Source: an uncultured Spirochaetaceae bacterium (lineage in GTDB: Bacteria; Spirochaetota; Spirochaetia; Treponematales; Treponemataceae). From it: a stretch of DNA of 48,494 nt. Made by a program: the position numbers and the translations under genes. Positions 33,469-41,863 of the stretch are shown in pieces. The notes beneath the pieces were generated by a model that was given only the letters and a program-made list of their open reading frames with translations, was not told where the DNA came from and did not search any database. Numbering within the stretch: position 1 is the first letter of the stretch; every line of letters starts with the position of its first letter. The stretch is taken from contig CADBSK010000042.1 in assembly GCA_902797305.1 (NCBI GenBank), positions 1 through 48,494 of the forward strand, read 5' to 3'.

Positions 33469-34860
33469 TTATTTTTTGTGGCCGCCAATCTGCTGGTTTC
33501 GTTCGATTGTCATTGCACCTTCCTGTAGGTTAGTTCCTTTTAAAAGAGCATTTTTTCCGAATTTTTGAATGATTTTTAAGCGAGCCTGCTGAAGGTTTTC
33601 TTCTTTTGATTCCAAAGTATTTGTTTGTATATCATCAAACAAAGTTGGCTCCCGCATTTTTGTAGAAATTACATTGTTTGCACAAAGATTAACCCGTCGA
33701 ACCATAAGCTTTGGATTTACAATTCTATCGTAAAGATTAACAAAGGCATTTATAATTTCTGTGCTGGAATTTGTATCAGGCCCTACACCAATGGTTCCAT
33801 GGGATGGTTTGGGCACATATCTTCCGTAAAAATCCAGAACAATTTCTCCATCGTAGTCCAGAGGAATTCCTTCTATATCATATCCAATTTGCAGCGTAAG
33901 GGACGATGTAAGCAGTTTTTTCTGAAATAAATCCAGTGCCAAGAGTTCCGCCATTTCTCTTATGATAATGCGGGCTTTTTCAACAGAATAAGGACACTGT
34001 AAAACCTGACCGCTTCCCAGAGATTTAGCATCAGATTTATAGTTTTTAATATGGGACATTGTAACGCTTTCATATCCCCAGGCATGATCGATTAAAATCT
34101 CTGCATCGATACCAAATTCCCGGTAAAGCATTTCTTTATTTGTTAACGAAGTTCTTGCCAAATCTCCCATTGTGCTTATATTCATCTTTTTTAGGCGTTT
34201 TGCAATACCTTTTCCAATTCTCCAGAAATCTGTAATCGGTTTATGATTCCATAAAAGCTTTCTGTAGGAACTCTGGTCTAGAGATGCAATTCGAACCCCA
34301 TCTTTGTCAGCTTCTGTGTGTTTTGCAACTATATCCATGGCAATCTTACACAAATACATATTTGGAGCAATTCCTGCTGTTGCGGTAATGCCGGTTTCTT
34401 TTAATACCTGTTTTATTACCTTAACAGCAAGACTATGTGCATCTGTTTTGTACAATTCCAGATAAGAAGTTGCATCGATAAAAACTTCATCTATTGAGTA
34501 AACATGAATATCTTCTGGAGAAAAAAACTGTAAATAAACGTTGTAAATTCTAGTCGAATAATCAATGTATAAACCCATACGCGGAGTAGCAGTAATATAT
34601 TCTAAATCCTTTCCTGTCTGGCGTTTTATTTCTTTTGCTTTAGCTTCTACTTCGAATAAGCGGCTTCGGCCGGATAGTCCGTATTTTTTTAATGCTGGTG
34701 TTACGGCAAGACATATAGTTTTACTGGTTCGACTTGCATCTGCAACAACCAGTTTTGTAGTTAATGGATCTAAGCATCGTTCTCTGCATTCTACCGAAGC
34801 GTAAAATGACTTTAAATCAATCGCAATGTATGTTCGTTCTTTATAGGCATCTTGTGACAT
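33469..34860 (-). CDS. Y-family DNA polymerase (UvrX/DinB2-like)
   Basis: About 463 residues from the ATG at 34860 (MSQDAYKERTY); a longer frame reaches into the GGDEF gene and is not supported. The catalytic motifs are IDLKSFYASVECRER and YSIDEVFIDAT, with GIAPNMYLCKIAMD and the helix-hairpin region WRIGKGIAKRLKKMNISTMG. A little-finger domain follows. DLKSFYASVEC is the form seen in plasmid- and phage-type UvrX polymerases rather than in DinB. It acts in translesion synthesis. The small YolD-like gene follows. Confidence 0.85.
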   Translation of the reverse strand: MSQDAYKERTYIAIDLKSFYASVECRERCLDPLTTKLVVADASRTSKTICLAVTPALKKYGLSGRSRLFEVEAKAKEIKRQTGKDLEYITATPRMGLYIDYSTRIYNVYLQFFSPEDIHVYSIDEVFIDATSYLELYKTDAHSLAVKVIKQVLKETGITATAGIAPNMYLCKIAMDIVAKHTEADKDGVRIASLDQSSYRKLLWNHKPITDFWRIGKGIAKRLKKMNISTMGDLARTSLTNKEMLYREFGIDAEILIDHAWGYESVTMSHIKNYKSDAKSLGSGQVLQCPYSVEKARIIIREMAELLALDLFQKKLLTSSLTLQIGYDIEGIPLDYDGEIVLDFYGRYVPKPSHGTIGVGPDTNSSTEIINAFVNLYDRIVNPKLMVRRVNLCANNVISTKMREPTLFDDIQTNTLESKEENLQQARLKIIQKFGKNALLKGTNLQEGAMTIERNQQIGGHKK

Positions 34861-34864
34861 TTTA

Positions 34865-35764
34865 TTAGAGTCTGCGGTCGATTCCTTTTTGTTTATAATA
34901 ATTTGCTTTGCATTCGTACATTTTTTTGTCCGCAAGAATAGCCAGCTCGTGCATTGTCTTTTTTGGGTTGGAACTTCTGCGTACAAAACCACAGCTTATA
35001 GAAAGTGATTTTATTAGATTTCCATGCCAGTTGTCCAGGTATTCCATAAAGTCTTTTTTAAACTCATCGATACGATCTAAATCTTTTGTAATAATCGCTA
35101 CAAATTCGTCTCCACCGATTCTAAATAAATGCCCGTATTCCGAAAAAGATTCTGCAATACAATAAGCAGCACCTTTTAGTAACTCATCCCCTGCCTGATG
35201 CCCAAAACTGTCGTTTGCAGCTTTTAGACCGTTAACATCAAAAGAAATGTATATAAAATCCTGGTCGACAGAATGATAAAGAGTAGACATTTCCTCTTCG
35301 TAAGAATAGCGATTTAAGAAACCAGTAAGCATATCGGTATTTGCGCGATATGCCAGCAACTGATTCTGTCTTTTTTCATCTTCGATTACTTGAGTTACAA
35401 AGAATACACTGATAAGTTTTCCATTCTCATCTGTTTCGATTGGTATAAAAGAAGCTCTAAACCATCCGCTGTAGCGGCTTATCAATTCTCGAGAAATGAT
35501 TTTTTTACCTGCTAAACGATCTGCAACAGTTGTTAAATCTGTAAATTCAACACCTTCGGCTCTGCACTCTTCTGTACAAAACTCTTCTATTGTAATTCGC
35601 ATTTGAGAACTTGCTTCTTTTACATCCCCGATAAAATCATGAATCTCTTTTGTTGCAGAAAATTCTTCAAAGGTATTATCGCGTAAGTTCACTACATGTA
35701 GAGAGTTATAAATCTTAGATAAAGCCAAGAGACGATTGTGTTCCTGCAATTCGTAATCTTTCAT
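34865..35764 (-). CDS. Diguanylate cyclase with N-terminal PAS-like sensor
   Basis: A 299-residue cytoplasmic protein. Residues 1-125 look like a PAS-type fold (ending SVFFVTQVIEDEKRQ). The GGDEF domain follows, with FDVNGLKAANDSFGHQAGDE and RIGGDEFVAII, an intact active site for making c-di-GMP. No inhibitory RxxD site is obvious. No membrane segment. It stops 4 bp before the polymerase start. Confidence 0.87.
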   Translation of the reverse strand: MKDYELQEHNRLLALSKIYNSLHVVNLRDNTFEEFSATKEIHDFIGDVKEASSQMRITIEEFCTEECRAEGVEFTDLTTVADRLAGKKIISRELISRYSGWFRASFIPIETDENGKLISVFFVTQVIEDEKRQNQLLAYRANTDMLTGFLNRYSYEEEMSTLYHSVDQDFIYISFDVNGLKAANDSFGHQAGDELLKGAAYCIAESFSEYGHLFRIGGDEFVAIITKDLDRIDEFKKDFMEYLDNWHGNLIKSLSISCGFVRRSSNPKKTMHELAILADKKMYECKANYYKQKGIDRRL

Positions 35765-35801
35765 ACTAGTCTAATATTATAACATACTCTGTAAAAAATG
35801 G

Positions 35802-37046
35802 TTAATTAAATCGAGTATCCTCAATTCTCTTTGTTTTTTTCTCGCTTCTTGGAAGTTCACCTTCTCCAACAACCTTTACAATCGGAGTAAAATTGTACTT
35901 TTGCTTAAAATTATAAGCAAGTTCCAGAGCTACTTCACTGCGGTCAGTACCACCTTCTACTTCTACAGTAATTGTAATCTGATCCTTTCCTTCTACGTGT
36001 TCAATTAATGCTCTGTATTCGCTTGAAGTTCCAGGAACAGTCTTAATTACTTCTTCAATAGTGCTTGGGAAGATGATATTTCCCTTAATCTTAACCATAT
36101 CATCGCTGCGACCAAGAATTGGAGTAATACGAGGATATGAACGGCCACATTTACATGGTTCTGGAATAAACGCTGCAAGATCGTGAGTTCTAAAGCGGAA
36201 TAACGGAGCACCTTCTTTAACGAGGGTCGTAAGTGTAATTTCTCCAATCTGGCCATCCGGAACCGGCTTTCCTGTCTCAGGATCGAGGATTTCTATGTAC
36301 AGATAATCATCATAAATATGAATTCCTTCTGTCTGTTCTGTACAGTTTATACCGATACCAGGGCCGTAACATTCAGTCAATCCGTAGATATCATAGAGTT
36401 CAATTCCAAGAATTTTCTGTATTCGGTTGCGCATTTTTTCGCCCCATCGCTCCGAACCGATTATACCTTTTTTTAATTTTATATTCTTACCAAGGTCTCT
36501 CTTCTCTACCTGTTCAGCAAGCAATAAAGCGTAAGAAGAAGTTGCACAGATTACAGTTGCTTCTAAATCCTGCATCATCTGAAGCTGTTTTTCTGTATTA
36601 CCAGGTCCCATCGGAATAGCCATTGCACCAAGTTTTTCACATCCTGCCTGAAAACCAATTCCTGCTGTCCAAAGACCATATCCTGGAGTAATCTGAATTC
36701 TATCTTTGTTTGTAATACCAGCTAATTCGTATGAACGGGCAAACATTGTAGCCCAGTCTTCAACATCTTTTTTTGTATATGGAATAATTACAGGAGCACC
36801 TGTAGTACCGCTGGAAGAATGAATACGAACAATTTCTTCCTGTGGTACAGAAGAAAGGCCAAGTGGATATGCATCTCTTAAATCCTGTTTTGAGCAGAAT
36901 GGAACAAGGTTTTCAAAATCCTGCTGAGTTTTAATATCGTCTGGATTTACATTTTTAAAACGCTCTGTATAAAAAGGGTTTCCGCATGCTTTTACTCTTT
37001 TAATCTGAGCTTTAATCTGATCCAATTGTACCTGTGTCATCTTCAT
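35802..37046 (-). CDS. Phenylacetate-CoA ligase-like AMP-forming enzyme
   Basis: A 414-residue adenylate-forming enzyme of the PaaK family, which activates an aryl or small acid to its CoA ester. Motifs include SSSGTTGAPVIIPYTKKDV (P-loop), DIYGLTECYGPGIG, FRFRTHDLAAFI, GRSDDMVKIKGNIIFPSTIE and the C-terminal RSEKKTKR with the catalytic Lys. CKCGRSYPRI is the usual zinc-like Cys pair. It stands alone: no paa or indolepyruvate oxidoreductase genes are adjacent, so the acid is unknown. Confidence 0.88.
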   Translation of the reverse strand: MKMTQVQLDQIKAQIKRVKACGNPFYTERFKNVNPDDIKTQQDFENLVPFCSKQDLRDAYPLGLSSVPQEEIVRIHSSSGTTGAPVIIPYTKKDVEDWATMFARSYELAGITNKDRIQITPGYGLWTAGIGFQAGCEKLGAMAIPMGPGNTEKQLQMMQDLEATVICATSSYALLLAEQVEKRDLGKNIKLKKGIIGSERWGEKMRNRIQKILGIELYDIYGLTECYGPGIGINCTEQTEGIHIYDDYLYIEILDPETGKPVPDGQIGEITLTTLVKEGAPLFRFRTHDLAAFIPEPCKCGRSYPRITPILGRSDDMVKIKGNIIFPSTIEEVIKTVPGTSSEYRALIEHVEGKDQITITVEVEGGTDRSEVALELAYNFKQKYNFTPIVKVVGEGELPRSEKKTKRIEDTRFN

Positions 37047-37125
37047 ATTATTACCTGCTTACAGTTTTTCTTAAGTTTCTATTAATAGTAACACTAGACG
37101 GACTTTTAGTCAAATTTATTAAATA

Positions 37126-37179
37126 TATAAAAAAAGCCGCCCGCATATGAATTCTTATAAAAATTCAAAACGGACGGCT
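37126..37179 (-). terminator. Rho-independent terminator of the 37.2-kb lipoprotein gene
   Basis: On the minus strand AGCCGTCCG pairs with CGGGCGGCT (one G-U pair) across a long AT-rich loop, and is followed by TTTTTT. It lies 28 bp after the lipoprotein stop. Confidence 0.72.
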
Positions 37180-37206
37180 CATGTTCTATAAAACAGAACA
37201 AGTTAA

Positions 37207-38367
37207 TTAGTCATCTTCACCAAATGATGCAGTAAGTTCCATCAAAGAAGGAATAATTTCTGCTAAACCTTCGAAAGTATTAACATCATACAAGTCGAAG
37301 AGTTTAGTACCTTCTACATTGTATACTGAGAATGTGTAACTTATTTCTGCTAATTCTAGTTCATCAAGTTTAGTCAAAAGTTCAGTATAATCAGGCATTT
37401 GTTCAGTTTCCTGACTATCATCTGCTGAATTCATAAATTCTGTTAATGAACTAACCACAGGAGAAAGTTCATCTAAAATTTCTTTTGTGATTACTTTGTT
37501 GACATTAATCAAATAGTCAACTTTAGCAATACCGTTATAAGTAACACTTTCACCTTGTACAGGAACTTCAAAATAGAATGCTCCAGAATTACCCATGTAT
37601 AAAGCGATATTACCTGTTAATGTTTCAAGTGCAGAAAGATATCCAGTTATCATGCTTGTATAATCAATTTCAGCGGTATCTGCATCTCTAGTATTTCCTG
37701 AACCTGAATAAGATTCAAGTGCATTCAATACAGCAGCAGCATTAAGAGAACTATATCCAAGCAAATTAATCTTTGCTTTTTTAATTGGCAACTCAAAAGT
37801 ACCATCTTCTGCTTCTGTATATGCAAGACTTGCAGCAGCCTTTGCAGAACCAGAGGCACCAAGAGCATATTTAACTGTGTTTGCATCAAAGGTAGGGGTA
37901 TATTTTGCATCGATTTTTACACTCAAAGCATTGATAGATGCAGAAAGTCCTTTTACATTTGAACCAAAATCCAGTTCACCTGTAGGACATTCCCAGGAAC
38001 CTGCAAACGACATTGATCCAGTTGTCTGGTCGACATTTGATTTAAAAGATTCAGGAAATTTTGCAAATGCATTACTCAAATCAGTAAATGTAACTCCGCG
38101 TGTATTAGAACTTGGAACAGAAGAGTCTTTTACAGATGTAGCTAAGGTTGTTATTGAAGATGTGATAGAAGGAAGTACTGATTCCTCAAAAAGAGCTTTT
38201 CCGTCGTCACCTTCAGGTAAAGCCTGAGCATTTTCATTAGTTGTTTCAGGAACAACAGAAACTACTTCTACAGTCTCTACAGTTTCTTTTGCTGTTTCTG
38301 GATTACAAGCTGTAAATAATATAGCAAAAGCTGCAGCAGACGCTATAAAATAAGCAATTTTTTTCAT
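37207..38367 (-). CDS. Hypothetical lipoprotein
   Basis: A 386-residue protein with a lipoprotein signal MKKIAYFIASAAAFAILFTA followed by the lipidated Cys. The mature part starts with a low-complexity Glu/Thr/Val linker (ETAKETVETVEVV) and then a domain rich in Ser, Ala and Thr with strand-like stretches (FEVPVQGESVTYNGIAKVDY). No family recognised. It has its own terminator and stands between unrelated genes. Probably surface-exposed or periplasmic. Confidence 0.75.
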   Translation of the reverse strand: MKKIAYFIASAAAFAILFTACNPETAKETVETVEVVSVVPETTNENAQALPEGDDGKALFEESVLPSITSSITTLATSVKDSSVPSSNTRGVTFTDLSNAFAKFPESFKSNVDQTTGSMSFAGSWECPTGELDFGSNVKGLSASINALSVKIDAKYTPTFDANTVKYALGASGSAKAAASLAYTEAEDGTFELPIKKAKINLLGYSSLNAAAVLNALESYSGSGNTRDADTAEIDYTSMITGYLSALETLTGNIALYMGNSGAFYFEVPVQGESVTYNGIAKVDYLINVNKVITKEILDELSPVVSSLTEFMNSADDSQETEQMPDYTELLTKLDELELAEISYTFSVYNVEGTKLFDLYDVNTFEGLAEIIPSLMELTASFGEDD

Positions 38368-38454
38368 TTATAAACCTCCGTATGAAAAAATCGTTATTAT
38401 TTTACCCACACGAAGTTCGTAAGTCAACATTGAAAAAAACAAACTATTATTGTA

Positions 38455-38931
38455 ATGTTGAGTATGGACAATCAATTTTATAAAAGCGGACTTAACTTTG
38501 AATGCCAGAGATGCTCTTTTTGCTGCGGACATTCTCCTGGATTTGTGTACCTTTCATCACGGGATTTAACTGAACTATGTAAGTTTTTTTCCCTTTCGAT
38601 TAAGGATTTTGTTGACAAATACTGCCGATGGGCTGATTATTACTATGGTGAACAAGTTTTGGCACTTTTAGAAAAAAAGAACTACGACTGTATATTGTGG
38701 CAAAACGGATGTTCAGCATATACAGCTCGTCCAATTCAGTGTTCAACATATCCCTTCTGGTCCTGGATGATTAAAGACAAACATATGTGGGATGAATGTG
38801 CAAAAGAATGCCCGGGTATGAACAAAGGAAAAACCTGGTCTTTTGAACAAATCGAACAAAATCGCAAAATGTATGAGAATAATAAACCTCTAACTAGAGA
38901 ACAGGTTTTAAAATTAATTGAAGAGGAGTAA
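38455..38931 (+). CDS. YkgJ-family cysteine cluster protein
   Basis: A 158-residue protein of the YkgJ/CxxCxxCC family: FECQRCSFCCG, then NGCSAYTARPIQCSTYPFW and a further CAKECPGM. These cysteines probably bind zinc or an Fe-S cluster. Function is unknown in general. An internal ATG three codons in is an alternative start. The next gene begins 4 bp after its stop. Confidence 0.8.
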   Translation: MLSMDNQFYKSGLNFECQRCSFCCGHSPGFVYLSSRDLTELCKFFSLSIKDFVDKYCRWADYYYGEQVLALLEKKNYDCILWQNGCSAYTARPIQCSTYPFWSWMIKDKHMWDECAKECPGMNKGKTWSFEQIEQNRKMYENNKPLTREQVLKLIEEE

Positions 38932-38935
38932 GCCT

Positions 38936-39610
38936 ATGAAAAAACTACTTATTTCTGTACTTTTGTCCTTTACACTTTTTGGGATTCTCTATGCCCAGGA
39001 ACAGGTATTAACAACAGAAGAAAACAACACAACTATCACAGATGAGCAATTTCTTGAACTTGCAGAAGATGAAATCGTACATAAATATGATAAAAACATC
39101 CGTTTAGATATTACGGATTGTCTTTTTTACAACATACTTTCGTTCGGTAACGATACAAAGATTTCTTTTACTGCACAGTTTTTAAACAACGTTCTTGGCA
39201 TCGGCGCAGGTGTTAAAGTAGCCGAAGCACTTTATCTAGTCGATTTGGAAAACAATGTAAATCCATTTCATTTGATTCTTGCTCCATATATCAGCCTTGC
39301 TTTGTTTGACGGAGACTTGTACTTTGGACTTACCCCTATGATTACTCCTGCAAGCGAAAGTTCAAATGACCTTAAACTTTTACCATACTTTGGATTGCAG
39401 TACACCATTCCTCTAAACAAAGTTCAAAAAGAAGGCGTTACTAACAATGTTACAATGCGTTTTGGACTTGAGTGGTATGTAGACATACCTAACTTTGAAG
39501 AAACCTCTACCATGGGAGAGAGCCTGGGCGGTATTGCCGGAACCATTATGTCTACAATTATACCAAAAGTATTTTTAGGCTTCGGTTATCGCCTCGGATA
39601 CTACTATTAA
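38936..39610 (+). CDS. Hypothetical outer-membrane beta-barrel-like protein
   Basis: A protein of about 224 residues from the ATG at 38936, which has GAGGAG seven bases upstream; a frame from 38918 is longer but lacks this. Signal peptide MKKLLISVLLSFTLFGILYA, cut before QEQV. The rest alternates strands with many aromatic residues and ends GFGYRLGYYY, a C-terminal aromatic as in outer-membrane barrels. No named family. Confidence 0.65.
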   Translation: MKKLLISVLLSFTLFGILYAQEQVLTTEENNTTITDEQFLELAEDEIVHKYDKNIRLDITDCLFYNILSFGNDTKISFTAQFLNNVLGIGAGVKVAEALYLVDLENNVNPFHLILAPYISLALFDGDLYFGLTPMITPASESSNDLKLLPYFGLQYTIPLNKVQKEGVTNNVTMRFGLEWYVDIPNFEETSTMGESLGGIAGTIMSTIIPKVFLGFGYRLGYYY

Positions 39611-39627
39611 CAAGCCCTAAATCAGGA

Positions 39628-41844
39628 TTATTCATCCATAAGACTCTTAAGGTCTTTTGCAGAAGAATTAGTGCGGTTTACAATCTGCATTAATTCTTGT
39701 GCCTGCGAAGCAAGACTGGTACTTGATTCTTTAATCTGAGCAGAAGCTTCATTTACATCTTGAGATGCCTTCTGAAGTTTTTCCATATTTTCCATTACAT
39801 CTGACGCAAACTTGCTCTGGCTCTTAATCGACTGATTCATAGTTTTAGCACTGTCAACAAGAGAAATTGATTCACGAGAAATAATTTCTCCTGCTTCCTG
39901 CTGCTGTTCAATACCACGGGCAGCATTACCAACCTTTTCGGCACTCTCAGAAGCACCTTCGTTAATCTTAACAAGAGAATTATCTACTTTCTGACACAAA
40001 TCAACAGATTTTTTAATCTGATTGATAACGGTGGTTATGATTTCTCCAATACGGCTTGACCACTGACTTGTTTTTGCCGCCAAATCCTTGATTTCATGAG
40101 CAATTACTGCAAAACCCTTTCCGGCAGCTCCGGAATGAGCAGCTTCGATAGAAGCGTTCATAGATAAAAGGTCTGTCTGATGAGCAAAATCATCAAGAGT
40201 TGTAACTACTCCAAGGATTTCGTTGCTGGATTTTTGAACCTCGAGCATCACTTCCATGAGTTTTTTCATGTCTGCACTACCAGAACTGGTAAGAGAAGAA
40301 AGGCTGTTTGTAAAATTTGCCGCAGTTTTGATACCTTCACCCACAGACTGAATGCCTTCTATTACAGCTTTTGTACCTTCTGCAGTTTTATTAATCATCT
40401 GAAGTTCGTTCTCAAACTCCTGAGTCATATTTACAAGGAATTTTGCAAGTTCTTCTACGCGTACCTGAGTTTCTTCGCGGATTTTTGTCTGTACATCCAG
40501 AGCCTGATTAATTTCCTGAACTTGTGCCTTTGAACTTTCTGCAGCATCGGCTACCGCAGTCACAGAATCGCTTAAACTTGTTGCTACACTAACAGAATCT
40601 TCTGCCATATCCCGAGCCTTTGCAAAAACCGATTCGAGTTTTTCTTTCTGAGCATTTGTAGTTTTTGCAAGAACGACTACCTGCTTGTTTGCTGCCGAAG
40701 AACGCTGGAAAACTGTAATAAACAAAGCAAGTTCAATTAAGAAGAAGGCAAATCCCTGAAGCCAGATTACAGGAGTACGTCCCATTGCCTGGAATACAAC
40801 ATCGTGAATTGCAAGAAGGCTTGCCACTACAAGGGCAATAATAATCTGAGGAGCACCAAACAACTTTTGTTTTAACCCGATGATACTAACTCTCATACCG
40901 TAAACAACACAAACAAGAACAGTAACAAGGTTAACCAGGAAGAAGGTACTGACAGCTTCATCATTACCTCTACAGAATAATAAACAAATAGAAGCAGAAA
41001 TTACATCGTAAATCACTACTCCAATAAGCATTTGCTTTGTCTTTGGTCTCTTAAAGAAGGTATTAAAGAACAAAAGCAAAAAGTTCATTGCAATAGGTAG
41101 ACAAGATCTTGTAAATGCACGGTTAAAGTTATATGGCAAAAGTAATGTATCTGCACCTAAGTCATAAAAGTATATAGAAATAAACAACAGACCAAGGGAG
41201 AAGAACAAAAATTCTTTACAGTCCTTGTTCTGTACAAATTCTGCAAGGGAATAAAAGAAGAAGAAAAGACAGATAAAACAAATAACCAGGAACATCTTCT
41301 GGTCAAAGATGTGCGAGACTTCGTTTACAAAGTAAGCCCCTGCTCTATTATCCAGAGAAAAATTAAGGCCTTCTACATAAGTACCTGCACAGTAAACCCT
41401 GATTGCAAGACTAACTTTACCATCAACAATACAATTCTCAGGAATTAAAAAATCTTCCTGCTTTTCTGTACGAATATTAACATTTGGCGGAAAAGAACCT
41501 CTGTATCCAACAAGAATACCGTTTGCATATATCGCAGCGGCACTGTTACTTTTTCCGTAATTTAACCACAGGGTATCTCGAGTTAATTCCTGGGGTACAT
41601 CAACAACCTTTCTTACCCAAAAATAATGCCGATTATCCGGTACATGAAAAATACGCAATTCTTTTTGTGTTTGCCATGAAGAATCATCGTAGTCAACTTC
41701 TTTGAATTCTTCACGGTCGTCAAAGCTGTACTTCCAGTCTTGAGCTATACTGACCCTAATTTTACTGCTTTTTTCACATGAACTTAATAATGCTGTAAGC
41801 AGAACTAAAATAAAACAAAATACTTTTGCAGATGTTTTTTTCAT
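39628..41844 (-). CDS. Methyl-accepting chemotaxis protein with jelly-roll and 7TM sensor
   Basis: A 738-residue chemoreceptor. The N-terminus is a lipoprotein-like signal (LLTALLSSC), then a galactose-binding-type beta domain (DWKYSFDDRE, WLNYGKSNSAAAIYANGILV) of about 150 residues, then seven membrane segments (roughly 180-375) in the 7TMR-DISM arrangement. The cytoplasmic end has the MCP hairpin LSMNASIEAAHSGAAGKGFA then VIAHEIKDLAAKTS. It should bind a sugar-like or glycan ligand outside and signal to CheA; the ligand is inferred from fold only. The next gene upstream on the same strand is a GGDEF sensor. Confidence 0.87.
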   Translation of the reverse strand: MKKTSAKVFCFILVLLTALLSSCEKSSKIRVSIAQDWKYSFDDREEFKEVDYDDSSWQTQKELRIFHVPDNRHYFWVRKVVDVPQELTRDTLWLNYGKSNSAAAIYANGILVGYRGSFPPNVNIRTEKQEDFLIPENCIVDGKVSLAIRVYCAGTYVEGLNFSLDNRAGAYFVNEVSHIFDQKMFLVICFICLFFFFYSLAEFVQNKDCKEFLFFSLGLLFISIYFYDLGADTLLLPYNFNRAFTRSCLPIAMNFLLLFFNTFFKRPKTKQMLIGVVIYDVISASICLLFCRGNDEAVSTFFLVNLVTVLVCVVYGMRVSIIGLKQKLFGAPQIIIALVVASLLAIHDVVFQAMGRTPVIWLQGFAFFLIELALFITVFQRSSAANKQVVVLAKTTNAQKEKLESVFAKARDMAEDSVSVATSLSDSVTAVADAAESSKAQVQEINQALDVQTKIREETQVRVEELAKFLVNMTQEFENELQMINKTAEGTKAVIEGIQSVGEGIKTAANFTNSLSSLTSSGSADMKKLMEVMLEVQKSSNEILGVVTTLDDFAHQTDLLSMNASIEAAHSGAAGKGFAVIAHEIKDLAAKTSQWSSRIGEIITTVINQIKKSVDLCQKVDNSLVKINEGASESAEKVGNAARGIEQQQEAGEIISRESISLVDSAKTMNQSIKSQSKFASDVMENMEKLQKASQDVNEASAQIKESSTSLASQAQELMQIVNRTNSSAKDLKSLMDE

Positions 41845-41863
41845 AAAACAATCTCCTGAATTT